Below are positions 35,798 through 45,850 of a stretch of DNA of 64,000 nucleotides, piece by piece (position 1 is the first letter of the stretch; every line of letters starts with the position of its first letter). Below the pieces are notes generated by a model. The model saw nothing but the letters and a program-made list of their open reading frames with translations. It was not told the DNA's origin and made no database searches. Source of the DNA: Ophthalmolycus amberensis (Eukaryota; Chordata; Actinopteri; Perciformes; Zoarcidae). The stretch covers positions 368,501 to 432,500 of the forward strand of contig JAFEUB010001122.1 in assembly GCA_024529925.1 (NCBI GenBank), given 5' to 3'. Both the position numbers and the translations under genes were made by a program.

Positions 35798-36420
35798 AGA
35801 CGGGAGGTTGAACAGCTGGTCCTCTGGTATGATCAGAACAACCTGTAGCTACACAAGTTCAAAACTGTGGAGATGATAGTGGACTTCAGGAGGAGTCCCC
35901 CAACACCATACTCAACAACACTGTGTCTATGGAGACCTTCAGGTTTCTGGGATCCACAATCTCCCAGGACCTAAAGTGGGCCCCCAACATCGACACCATC
36001 AGGAAAAAGGCCCAGCAGAGGTTGTACTTCCTGCGCCAGCTCAGGAAGTTCAACCTGCCTCAGGAGCTGCTGATTATTTTCTACTCCACCATCATCCAGT
36101 CTGTTCTCTGTTCCTCTATAACTGTGTGGTTTGGATCGGCCACCAAACAGGACAGAAACAGACTACAACGGATTGTCAGGTTTGCAGAGAGAATCATTGG
36201 TTCCAGCCTGCCCCCCCATCCTGGACTTGTACACCTCCAGAGTCAGGAAACGGGCTGGAAAGATCACTGCAGACCCATCACACCCTGGACACGACCTGTT
36301 CCAACTCCTCCCCTCTGGTAGGCGCTACAGAGCACTGTACGCCAAAACCACCAGACACAGGAACAGCTTCTTTCCACTGGCCGTCACTTTGCTGAACAAT
36401 TAATCAGACATATTGCATCT

Positions 36421-37078
36421 TCATTTGTACTATTTGCACTATTACCACCTTCTGCACTACTATCTTGAATCCATTTTCCATTGTTGTTGTTGTTCTTTAT
36501 GCTCATATATATTCTTCGATATATATTTATATTGTACATAGTATATGTAATAATAATAATGTTAAATGTTTATGCTTAGTTTCTCTGTTCTACATTGTTG
36601 TAACATCTAGCATCTCGCGCACCTGGGTTGCTTGTATGTTTGCTCACCAAGCAGCTGATGTGCATATTTTATGATTTGAAACATGTGTAATCCACATCAC
36701 AGAGACAGTTAAACGTTGTGCCTGCAGTCAACCCATACTGACTACATGTTTCAGGCATCAGTCATTACTGAGTAAATTAAGGTTAAAAGTGTAGGCAAAG
36801 GATAATTGTGGTCTTTTTCTCCACAGAATAGGATTATTAATGTTTTAATCCAGAAAAAAAAAGGATTAATAAAATGAGACCTGGAGGGATGATATCTGGA
36901 GCTCACAGTTATAAATAAAGAATGTAATAAGGTGCAGTAAGTACTGTAATGTTTGGACAAACAGCTTATCTTTATTAAAGCTAAGGAATTCTTGCACCCA
37001 TGCAAAGGGAAGAAATCGCATGTACCTTTAAACTAACGACAATTTACAGTTCAATTTGTACAGCATATATATTCTTTA
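36421..37078. other. LINE 3' flank and AT-rich DNA
   Basis: The first part (to about 36560, with TTG and TAA repeats) is probably the LINE 3' UTR and tail; the rest has no recognised feature. Confidence 0.35.
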
Positions 37079-37330
37079 TTAGATTAGATTCAACGTTGTC
37101 ATTGCACAGAGTGCAGCAACTGAGACAAATAATTCCAGGTTAGCATGTAACCAAAAGTGCAAAATAAAGTACACTTTAACCAGAATAAACAGTAATATAT
37201 AGAATAAACAGCAAAGGGAAGATATGAATACATTAAAATACAGTATGAACAGTATGAAGCATGTGCAGCAATTACACTAGGTAGTACATGTATAAGTAAA
37301 AAATGTATAGTGCCGGTGTAATACAAGGAA
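37079..37330 (-). repeat. probable 3'-end fragment of a LINE or SINE, antisense
   Basis: On the minus strand the block ends TGCAATGACAACGTTGAATC then TAATCTAATAAAG, close to the GACAATAAAGTTGAATCTAATC tail often seen on fish non-LTR elements. Upstream sequence is A-rich with GAATAAACAG units. Family and 5' limit uncertain. Confidence 0.4.
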
Positions 37331-38439
37331 TGCTAATGGGAAGAAATTATTCAGAATTAACAGCTGGAGGTGTGATAAGAATACAGTGTACAATATAAAC
37401 CACTTAGCCCCTCACTTCTTAGACAGCTTTTCACACCAGGAAACTAGAAAATACAAAGGCCCGTCATTATATTAATGCAAATCATGGATCTTTCTCTGTC
37501 CTCATATTCTGGGGTATTTAAGTGTACCTTTGTCCCTTTGCAATATTCTTCATAAAGTCTTAGGCAGGGAAAGCAATCGCATACTAAATATTAATTCATC
37601 TTGTTTTCTCTAATATTAGTTTATTTTTTATATCATACTGTGTATTCACATGTCTATCCTCTTCTTACTCTGATGATGAGGTGCTTTTTGTCGAAACAGT
37701 TCATTTTCCTGCACCTTAATCTAAAAGCTTGAATCGTAACCGTTTGCTCAAAATCTATTTTTTCTTTCTGTTGTGGCGCCAGCTAAAAGCTCCCAGTTGA
37801 CTGATGGGTGGAGATTTTCCTGACAAGAGGTTGATATGATTATTGTTTCTTAACAGAAATATCCAAAATCAAATGAGATTGAGCACATCATCAAAAACAT
37901 AAGGTGATGAGAAATATGTTTTATTTAGCAGACATACAGAGACGGAGGAAGTGTCACCTGTTTCTCTCCCACACAGACACATACAGCACATACATAATCA
38001 TTAGTTCTCTCTCTCTCTAATCAGTGGAAGCTCTGCCTCGTTCTTTCTTTCTGTAATTACATCCCACATATGGCATCAAGCGGCAGATTGAATCCTCATC
38101 GCTGCTCCAAACGAGTTTCAAGAGGAGAGATTGAGAGCGAGACATTGATAGAGGGACCTCATCCTCTTTAATGAATTCTGTCTGTCTCTCATCCCCGACT
38201 TCTCTCTGTCACTGTGTGTGACAGAATGGGGTTCATATATGATGGCTTGATCAAACAAACACACACACACTGAAACATACACTCACACCCAGACACCCCA
38301 TATACACAGAGTGTGTTTGATCACAACATTGTCGCTTGTGTGTTTCTATTACCTTTGACGAAAATCCAGTTTCAATGTTTTGTTGCCTCCTGAATGAAAG
38401 TGAGCAACGCTTTGATTAGTTTGAGGTATTTGTGGGCTC
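37331..38439. other. intergenic DNA, nothing recognised
   Basis: AT-rich; small CA patches near 38260-38310. No exon or transposon end supported. Confidence 0.3.
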
Positions 38440-38560
38440 ATGAAATATGCTGACTAACGAGATGTTAATTAGCTCCTCACAGGCACTGGCACCGCCAGTG
38501 GAGGAGAATAGTCCCCATTCATAATCAATGGGGCTCTGGCCTCGCTTCCATGTCTATGTA
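38440..38560. promoter_or_regulatory. candidate conserved noncoding element with two hairpins
   Basis: Contains TTAATTAGC homeodomain-type core and two perfect short hairpins: CACTGGC-acc-GCCAGTG (38484-38500) and CCCCATT-7 nt-AATGGGG (38513-38533). The block is complex and non-repetitive against AT-rich surroundings. Regulatory function is an inference. Confidence 0.25.
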
Positions 38561-38641
38561 TTGATCTGCCTGCACTGCTAATTTAACATGTGTGTCTCTT
38601 TGTTTTGTTTCGTTTTGTTTCTCCTAAGGCTCTGCTCCTCA

Positions 38642-38836
38642 GCGCGCGCGCGCGTGTGTGTGTGTGTGTGTGATCATGGGTTTGGATATGGCTATGAGGG
38701 ATGTGGGTGGGCGTGTGCTTATTTGCATTTACATGCAAACACATATTTTGAAATACACATAGTTCTGTGTCTGTGTTTCTTTGAGTGTATACAGGTCATA
38801 AGCTGCAAGGATCAGTGCAACGTCTTTCTTGTGTTC

Positions 38837-38909
<73 letters not shown>
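38642..38909. repeat. (CG)n(TG)n and long (TG)n microsatellites
   Basis: A CG run passing into TG at 38642-38672 (strict purine-pyrimidine alternation) and a pure TG run of about 70 bp at 38840-38909. Confidence 0.9.
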
Positions 38910-39112
38910 TGTCTGTGTGTGAGGTGGGGGTCTCAGGCGCTCCTGCGGTGAGATTGCATTGACCGCTGTGTTATTGCTCTTTAATTATCAATTACAGCGG
39001 CCCCCCTACCCCGGCAGAGTGGGGGGGTGGAGGCGTATGCGGAGGTGATAATGAATACAGAGGTGCCATTAGGACAGTAACCGGGCTCTCTGTCTGGGGC
39101 TGGGGATCCAGC

Positions 39113-39136
39113 GAGGAGGAGGAGGAGGAGGAGGAG
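39113..39136. repeat. (GAG)8 microsatellite
   Basis: Eight GAG/AGG units; reads CTC on the other strand. Not in a supported coding frame. Confidence 0.85.
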
Positions 39137-40039
39137 TGCTGGCTGCTGTGCTAATGAAACAGGCTGCAGCTCAAGACAAAAGAAAAGCCACCATCCCTCC
39201 CTTTCCCTTTCTCTCTTCCCTTTTCTCCATCCCATCTGATCTCCTCATCATCTTTTTTTTATTTTTTTATCTCTGATGTATTTTCCTGCTCACTTTGCAT
39301 CCCACGCCTTCAAACAAGAACGTCTATAGACATAACGTTCTCAACACACACATGCAAACACACTCGCAAGGGACTGCGGTCTCACAGAAAAACTGTGTCT
39401 GTGTTTACTGTGTGGGTCATCTTTGAAGCTGTCAGCTAATCCATTTGAAAGTGTGCCCGCTCTTTCGCAGCATATCATTACTCTGAATATTTCACATCTT
39501 TTTTGTTGTTGTTGTTGTTGTGGCTGTGCTGTTTGTTATGTGGCCATGTTTCCACTACTGGAAAAATATACAAATACACATTTGAAATCTCTAAATCGGA
39601 AACACAAAAAAACCTTTATGATTTTAGAGTTATTTGTGAAAAACCTCCAATAATCTGGGTTTAATGTATTAGCAGGCAGTAATATTGGCTCTTTATTCAT
39701 GGAGCAGTATAGGTTGAGCAGTATAGGTTGGTGGGTGTCCCGTTGATTTCTGACTAAATTGATGCTAGCTGATAATATGACTATTGGGCAGTTCTTTCAG
39801 AATATTCCAGCTTTTAAATATCTTATTTATAATAACAGTGACCGTATTAAAGTTATCTGACAGAATAGCAGTGATGGGAGGTTAAGTCTCCAATCTTCAT
39901 AAAAGGCTGCATGCTTTTATAAAAGATGCATTTTGGTGATGGAACAATTCAGCTGCATTTGTTTGGATGTTGAAGCTGTTAAAAAATAAGACTGTTTAAG
40001 TTATCCGACATGAAATAAAGATTTGAATGTGCTGCCTCT
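39137..40039. other. intergenic DNA
   Basis: AT-rich, with a (TTG)n run at about 39500-39521 and a 14-bp tandem duplication at 39702-39729. Nothing else recognised. Confidence 0.3.
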
Positions 40040-40340
40040 CAAGGCATAGTCAATAAATCTCTGTGCCTATAAAGGCATCTGCCACAGGACATTATGTCAC
40101 CAGCGCTCACATGTAAATAGCCTGTTTATTTGGCTGACATGTAAATGCCATCATAGCAGCAGTGTAAAGCACAACGGGACAGATAGTGAAGGGCTTCCCT
40201 TTGTCCTTTCACTGCATGACAGATGAGAGCTGCTCCTAAAATGGTGCCGGCAATCACATCCTATTTTTCCCTTTTAGGAGATGAGACACATTAAATCTCT
40301 CCTGGAGGGGAAATGTGAAAAATAAACAGAAATAAGCGTG
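40040..40340. promoter_or_regulatory. candidate conserved noncoding element
   Basis: A 300-bp stretch of balanced composition without low complexity. It repeats an ACATGTAAAT motif twice (near 40109 and 40137) and has CTATAAAGG and AATCACATCC. No frame is open. The look is that of vertebrate conserved noncoding DNA, which I infer without alignment. Confidence 0.2.
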
Positions 40341-42740
40341 GCCTCTGCACCAGCATATAAGTAAATTACTGATTTAGAAAAAGGCTGTAGCAGCTACAGG
40401 GCAGCATGATGGCTCATTTTCATGTAGAGGCACATTATCGGGGAGAAGAAGTTTGTTTTGTCTATCGGTGCAAACTGAAACGTGGTGTAGGAAACGTGAC
40501 CGAGAGGCAGCCGCAATCCGCTTTGTCACATGTGCCGTCAACCTGATCAGGCGTCGAGACGAGCCACTCCACCTGTTGTAAATCTGCTTCTTGTGCAGCA
40601 ATGCAGTGGCAGATAAAGAGGTGGATGAACCCTGACCTCCAGTATGGAAGCTTGGCAGACTGAACAACAGTTACATTTAGACTTGTGCTTCTGTATATCA
40701 GAGTCCTTGAGACTTGGAATGAAGTCATGTTGTATTTCAATAGCTTGTATTCACAGTTACGGTCTCAAAAGGCTTCAGAGCGCCCACATTATGAAGCACT
40801 AAATGACAAAGGCATTCCCCAAACGTCAGCCAGAGAATAGATTATCTCTGTGGGTAAACTGGGTTAAGGTGGTTTTACCCTTCAATATGGATTAACTGAA
40901 TTAATTTCCAGTATCTTTGTCATTTTGATATTCAGAAGAATAGTTCCTCCTGACAGAGTCAGGCACTTGAAGCTTTTTTCTATTCATTTCCTCATAACCT
41001 CGGACTTCATTTGGTGCACACACAAGGAAAAAGGTTCCCGTCCATGACTTTACGTCTATTCAAGCTTTTCTCAATGGACATTTCCAGAAGGGATTAATGC
41101 CCCTCCAGCTTTATGGAGTTCAGGTTGATTTTAGATTGAAGTCCACTCAAGGCTTTAAAGGAGATAGAAAGCTTATTAAATTAGATCACCCATGTGGCCT
41201 TTCCAGTTATATTACAATTTCCATCTAAACCTTACAATTTCCTTTGACTACTTATTAAGAGGACCAAAGCATGGCTCACCTATTTTTGTACAGGTTGCTT
41301 TCATGCTGTATTTAAGTAGAATTGAACCTGCCAATGTTATTTGCCTCTTTTAAATAATGTGTATTGCAGTTGTAATACAACTATAGATGATTTTAAATGA
41401 TTTGCATTTAATGAAAGTATTTGGAGAAACCGTATCAAATGTCCTTGAATGAGAATTTATCATGTCAGTTACAATTAAACCAAAAATATCTGCATGTTAG
41501 CACACCTTTTACATTTAGTTAAGTATTTTAATGAAATTCTTTGCTTATTTGCCCTAAAGGTCCAATTACAGGAACAAAGGATGTAAGAAATTGAACTGTG
41601 TTAAGTTGTTGGCATGAGGAATCTCAGCAAATACCTTTCATTATCATATCTTGTATATGTCTGCAGCAGCTTGTGGCAGACTGTATTTTTACAGGCGTGT
41701 TCTCTCACAGGGTTTAGCGTATTTCCAACACATCAATGTAAATACGTCAAACTTGGAGCACAACAATAATACCTGTTGAGTCACTGGATGTGGCACCGTC
41801 TGAGGTATCACTTACACTTGTACACTATGTACATTTGTACACTTTGTACACTATGTACCGTGTACAGAATTATCTCACAGTCTCAAAGAGCAGCGTTTGT
41901 CCTCTTCCGGGTCAGAATTGTTTCTCTTGTCAAGTGAAGTAATTGTCCTGTTGTGAAATGTCAGGTACATTCTGACTCATGTTTCGTGCACTTAGAGATT
42001 AATGAATGGATAAAGGACAATTGGAAAGGACAAAGAAGAAACATCATCATAGGAAAAATGGGACAATAATACAGCCCCTCGTGCCATTTTGGGCTTCCTA
42101 ATTTAACTTGCAAAAATAGAAACTCTTCAGGCTATAAAAGTCCACTGGGCTTTCAGTCTGTGCTCTCTGAGAGCAGCAGGAAAGGATGCAGACGTGTTAA
42201 AGGTCATGGATCAGGATTTATTTGGAAGAGGTCTTATATATGATATTTTATTTAGAAAAATCTCCAAATCATGAAGACAGTGTCAAGTCACTGGTAATAA
42301 AAAGAAAGAGAAATGTAGGAGTGTTTTTCTGCCAGTGTGGAGCACCTGAGTTCATTTCTTCTCCCTTGACCTTCCCTTCTCCGAGACCCCCAGCCTAAAA
42401 AAACAAAACATAACCACATCTAGACTCCAGAGGGAGTTCAAATTGCAGGATAAGAGGGGGGGATGGTGGTAGTCCGACCACACAGAGTATGTTTGAGCTC
42501 ATGTTCCAGCACCACCTAGATCCCCCGCCAAGGCCCAGGCAGGCAGATAGGCGGATAAGATGCCCAGAGGGAGAGGACAGCGGTGCTCACGGACAGCAGG
42601 CGTCCTGCCAGCCACAGCCAGCTGTGCAGAGGGAGGAAGAAGAGGCCCGCCCCCCCCCTGTCCCCATCTGTCAGTATCTCTGCGTCTCCATCTCTGCTCC
42701 GCTGTCTGTGTCTCCGTCTCTTTTATATGCTGATTGATTA
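40341..42740. other. intergenic DNA
   Basis: No coding exon supported. A TGTACA-rich imperfect tandem lies at 41818-41866. A frame at 42489-42737 is Pro/Arg/Gln-rich without a domain and runs into low-complexity sequence. Confidence 0.3.
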
Positions 42741-42960
42741 GCTGTTTACGTCTCTTTCTCCTACAATCCCCCCCCCCCACACACACACACTCCAACATTG
42801 CTGCATCGTCTTCTCCCCCCCCCCCCCCCACCCAACACACCTCCCTCTTTCTCTCTATCCACCCCTCCTCTCCTTTCTCTCCTCCTCCTCTTTCCCTCTC
42901 ACATGGGCAGACACAAACTCCCCGCCACCACCTCATCTCCACCCCACTCCCCCCTCTTAT
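42741..42960. repeat. polypyrimidine tract with C runs
   Basis: CCCCCCCCC near 42769-42779, CA, then a C14 run (about 42816-42829) and CCTCCTCTTTC-type sequence to 42960. Apparent proline-rich or serine-rich frames here are artefacts of composition. Confidence 0.75.
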
Positions 42961-43619
42961 CCGAGAAAAATAGACTGGATGCTCATGCTTGCCAAAGTGC
43001 CTGCGGATAGCCTGGCCGGGGCTTTCACAGAGCTCTACGAGCATTAATAGGCGAGCAGAGGAGGGAAAAAACACGGCCCAATTTGGTCCATGTGTCTTGT
43101 TTCAGGAAATTGCGTTTTAAAGGGCAGCAGGTCTTTCTTGCACTCAAGTGAGGGGCGAAAAACCTTCACTTGTTTGTTTGGGAATATCCTGTGTGTCAGT
43201 ATACATGTATGTTGTTACAGTACATCCTAGTTTTTTCTTTTTTTTAAAAGCTTATGAAAGAGCGAGTTTCAGACATTTGAAAAAAGATAACATCGCCAGA
43301 CATTTGTAATACCGAGGGGATGTTAGAGATACTCTGTGCACAGACACACAGTTCAGTATCTGCTCATCTCTCCCCCGAAGTCATTCTGTAACACAGATTT
43401 ATGTTATTTTACAGAGCCTTTTTGTTTTTCAGATCATTGCCTTGGTCTTGTTTTTTTGCAGTTGCACTGTCCCGTACTGTTCTTGTTTTTGTGCACTGAG
43501 GCCCATAAGGCACAAAGAAAGAGAGAAGAAGGATATGGGGGGGAAACAGATTAAAATGCAGCTAATTGTAACAGAAACACCATCTCCCTCACACCATTGT
43601 TTCGCCCCTGCGTCCGTTT

Positions 43620-43749
43620 GGATGGTGCATGAAGACATAATTCCCCTAATGTGAGGTATTTGTAACGCTGCCTCTGTTGGCAGCGGGTCGGCTGGCATAT
43701 TGCTCCACTCTGACGAGCCTCTGCCAGCCTTGCCAAACTTGCACCATCC
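43620..43749. other. nested inverted-repeat block, possible structured RNA or small foldback element
   Basis: An outer perfect 10-bp pair GGATGGTGCA (43620-43629) and TGCACCATCC (43740-43749) encloses two perfect inner hairpins: CGCTGCC/GGCAGCG (43666-43685, 6-nt loop) and GGCTGGCA/TGCCAGCC (43690-43729). Together they would form a three-way junction of 130 nt. Strand and function are unknown. Confidence 0.4.
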
Positions 43750-45599
43750 ATCACCAGCATCGATGCCAGGCGGGCCTCCGCACACATGACCGGGCACCCA
43801 GGCACAGGCCTGAATCTACTGGGACAGCAACGGGGGTGTAGTGTGTGTGTGTGTGTGAGTGTGTGTAGCTCTGTAACCCTGTTTATTAGTCATCTTATTG
43901 TCACTGTAAACAGCACTCTTTTTGTCCTCCCACCAGCCACACCGGCGTGTGTTTTTACAGGCCCAGTAAATGCTCATTACTGTTTTCGTCAAACAACATA
44001 CCTTCTCTCGTCCTCACAATAGACACATCCGCCCAAATGAATCCGTGATATTAAAGTGAAGTTTTCAGAGCTTTCTCAGAGAGACACAACCCAAAATTAA
44101 ACTGTATTCCCTGCAGTTTAGCAGGTATTTCAAACATAATTTCAACTGGTAACAAAACCCTAATCACTGTTGTCCTATTGTGTCGCATCAAACTGTGAAT
44201 AAGACTCAGGCCTTTAATTTGAACTACCTACGACCAGTGCTGAGCTCACTGGCATTGTTCACATTTTTAGGCACTGTTCGTCTGCCACTCGGTCTGCAGA
44301 GAGTTCAGGGAGAGACGGGGTCGGAAACACTTCTGTCATTCAGCCGCTCTGAAAGCAGCCGAACAATTCTGAAGCTGCTGTTGGCTCTTTGCCAAGTGAG
44401 AGGACACTCAAAAACACACAAGCAATAATCACATCACCATGAACGCGTCACTAAGAATGTTCATGCGCGTGTTCGTGCATTCTTTGCTTTTGTTTACCAT
44501 GTCAACGTCAGCTTTACTTCCCCTCCCTTGCTGCCCTGCCCACTCCTGTCTGCGCCATAAATGCCAGCAGTCAGGAATTCATCTAATTCACGGCACCAGC
44601 CGCGGTATTTCCCATCCCCCTGTCAAAAGCCATATCCAGCCTCATGCACCTCCCTGTTTACTCTGCTGCTTTATTCTTCCTCCTTGACGTACACATGCAG
44701 CCCTGACCACAGCGAAGACAAACACAAAACTGTGTACACAGTGTACAAAATAGTAACACCACCTTTTAAATACTGAGCTGAACCTCTTTTAGAATAATGT
44801 TTGTCTAAAGGATTCTCTCATTTCCTTTCTTGAAAATAATGAGTTCACTTTGGCCTCTTTACATCCCTCCTTTTCTTGAAAATTGGAAAGCCTCTATTTT
44901 TTACAATCAAGTCTAAAGACACAATATTTCAGTTGGATATCAGTTGAAGAAAGAGCTTTAATTGAATGTAAAGTTCACATGACGATTTATACGGTAGTTG
45001 GTGTTTCACAATTCTGAAAATATTTTGAAATTGCACAAGTCATCAATCAAAAGCATAGCACTGGAATTTGACAGTTTTATAGCTGAAAGTTGGATCAAGC
45101 AGTAACTAACAACGACATTTTTTTTTTAAAACTCAAAGGAAAATATATTTGATTCTATTGGACCAAAAGAAGACAAAACTAACAGCTTTTGTAGCCAGAG
45201 ACGTCTTGTCTCAGCCGTCAATTCTGCTCCTTCCCGAAAGGAAATTAACTGACGAATTCCTCCTGACAGACAGCTGTTCCTCCCACAGAGGGTCTTCTTC
45301 ATAACCTGCACCTCCCCACGACACGTGCGTGCACACACACACACAGCAACGAGTTACTGCCTCCCAGGAGAATAAATCTGCAATCAACTGGGCCTATAAA
45401 TAGCTGTGGCACACTTCACTGCTGCTGAGGCCCCCTGCCCTTCCCAAAGATCTGCTCACACACACACACACACACACACACTCTCACACCCTCTGAGGCT
45501 CTCCACCCCTAATCCAAAGCAGGGCACCCAGCCTTTCTTTGCTGCTCTGCGTCTCTTCCCACTGACGTTATGTGCTAATATTTCTGCGAGCAAACACAT
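43750..45599. other. intergenic DNA
   Basis: TG at 43841-43866, CA at 45330-45345 and 45459-45481. No coding exon supported. Confidence 0.3.
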
Positions 45600-45850
45600 T
45601 AACAGAGGCTAATTAAAGTAATTTGTCCCTCACATATCTGCACATTAGTTCTAATAGCTTTCAGGCAATTAAAAGCCCAAACCAGCAGCCATATTAGCCA
45701 TTCCATCTGAATCGCTGTGCTTAAACCCTTCGAGAGAGCCACTAATGCTACGCTAGGCTAGCGCTAGTTATTGGTAGCCGGGGCTAATCACCTCATTAGT
45801 CAGCAGGCTTAATGAGATGTGTTATTTAAGTAGATACTGTATCAGGCAGG
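45600..45850. promoter_or_regulatory. candidate conserved noncoding element rich in homeodomain cores
   Basis: Many ATTA/TAAT cores in 250 bp: GCTAATTAAAG, GGCAATTAAAAG, GGGGCTAATCACCTCATTAG, GGCTTAATGAG. A CTAGCGCTAG palindrome lies near 45758-45768. The pattern suits a developmental enhancer; function and conservation are inferred. Confidence 0.25.

Larger units (their letters stand above)
33439..36420 (+). pseudogene. decayed CR1/L2-group LINE ORF2, split by a DNA transposon
   Basis: Two pieces: 33439-33602 (NNKPWFTARLRQLCRAKEEA, with an internal TAA at about 33541) and 34792-about 36420. The second piece runs EKL-stop-KKFSVNDPSSVWRGL, then DLNVFYCRFD, the reverse transcriptase (IIPVPKKSSITGLNDY, FVDFSSAFNTIIP, STGAPQGCVLSPLLFSLYTN) and the C-terminal block (LRQLRKFNLPQELL, LFQLLPSGRRYRALYAK). 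Frame changes occur near 35110, between 35797 and 35923, and near 36215, with stops at 35796 and 35847. The catalytic FADD reads FTDD. It is a different family from the L2-type copy at 30.4 kb and is plainly inactive. Confidence 0.85.

Noticed and set aside
42499..43074. 191-codon antisense frame with Gly/Arg/Glu-rich sequence
   Set aside because: It reads through the polypyrimidine and C-run tract at 42741-42960 and is a low-complexity artefact.
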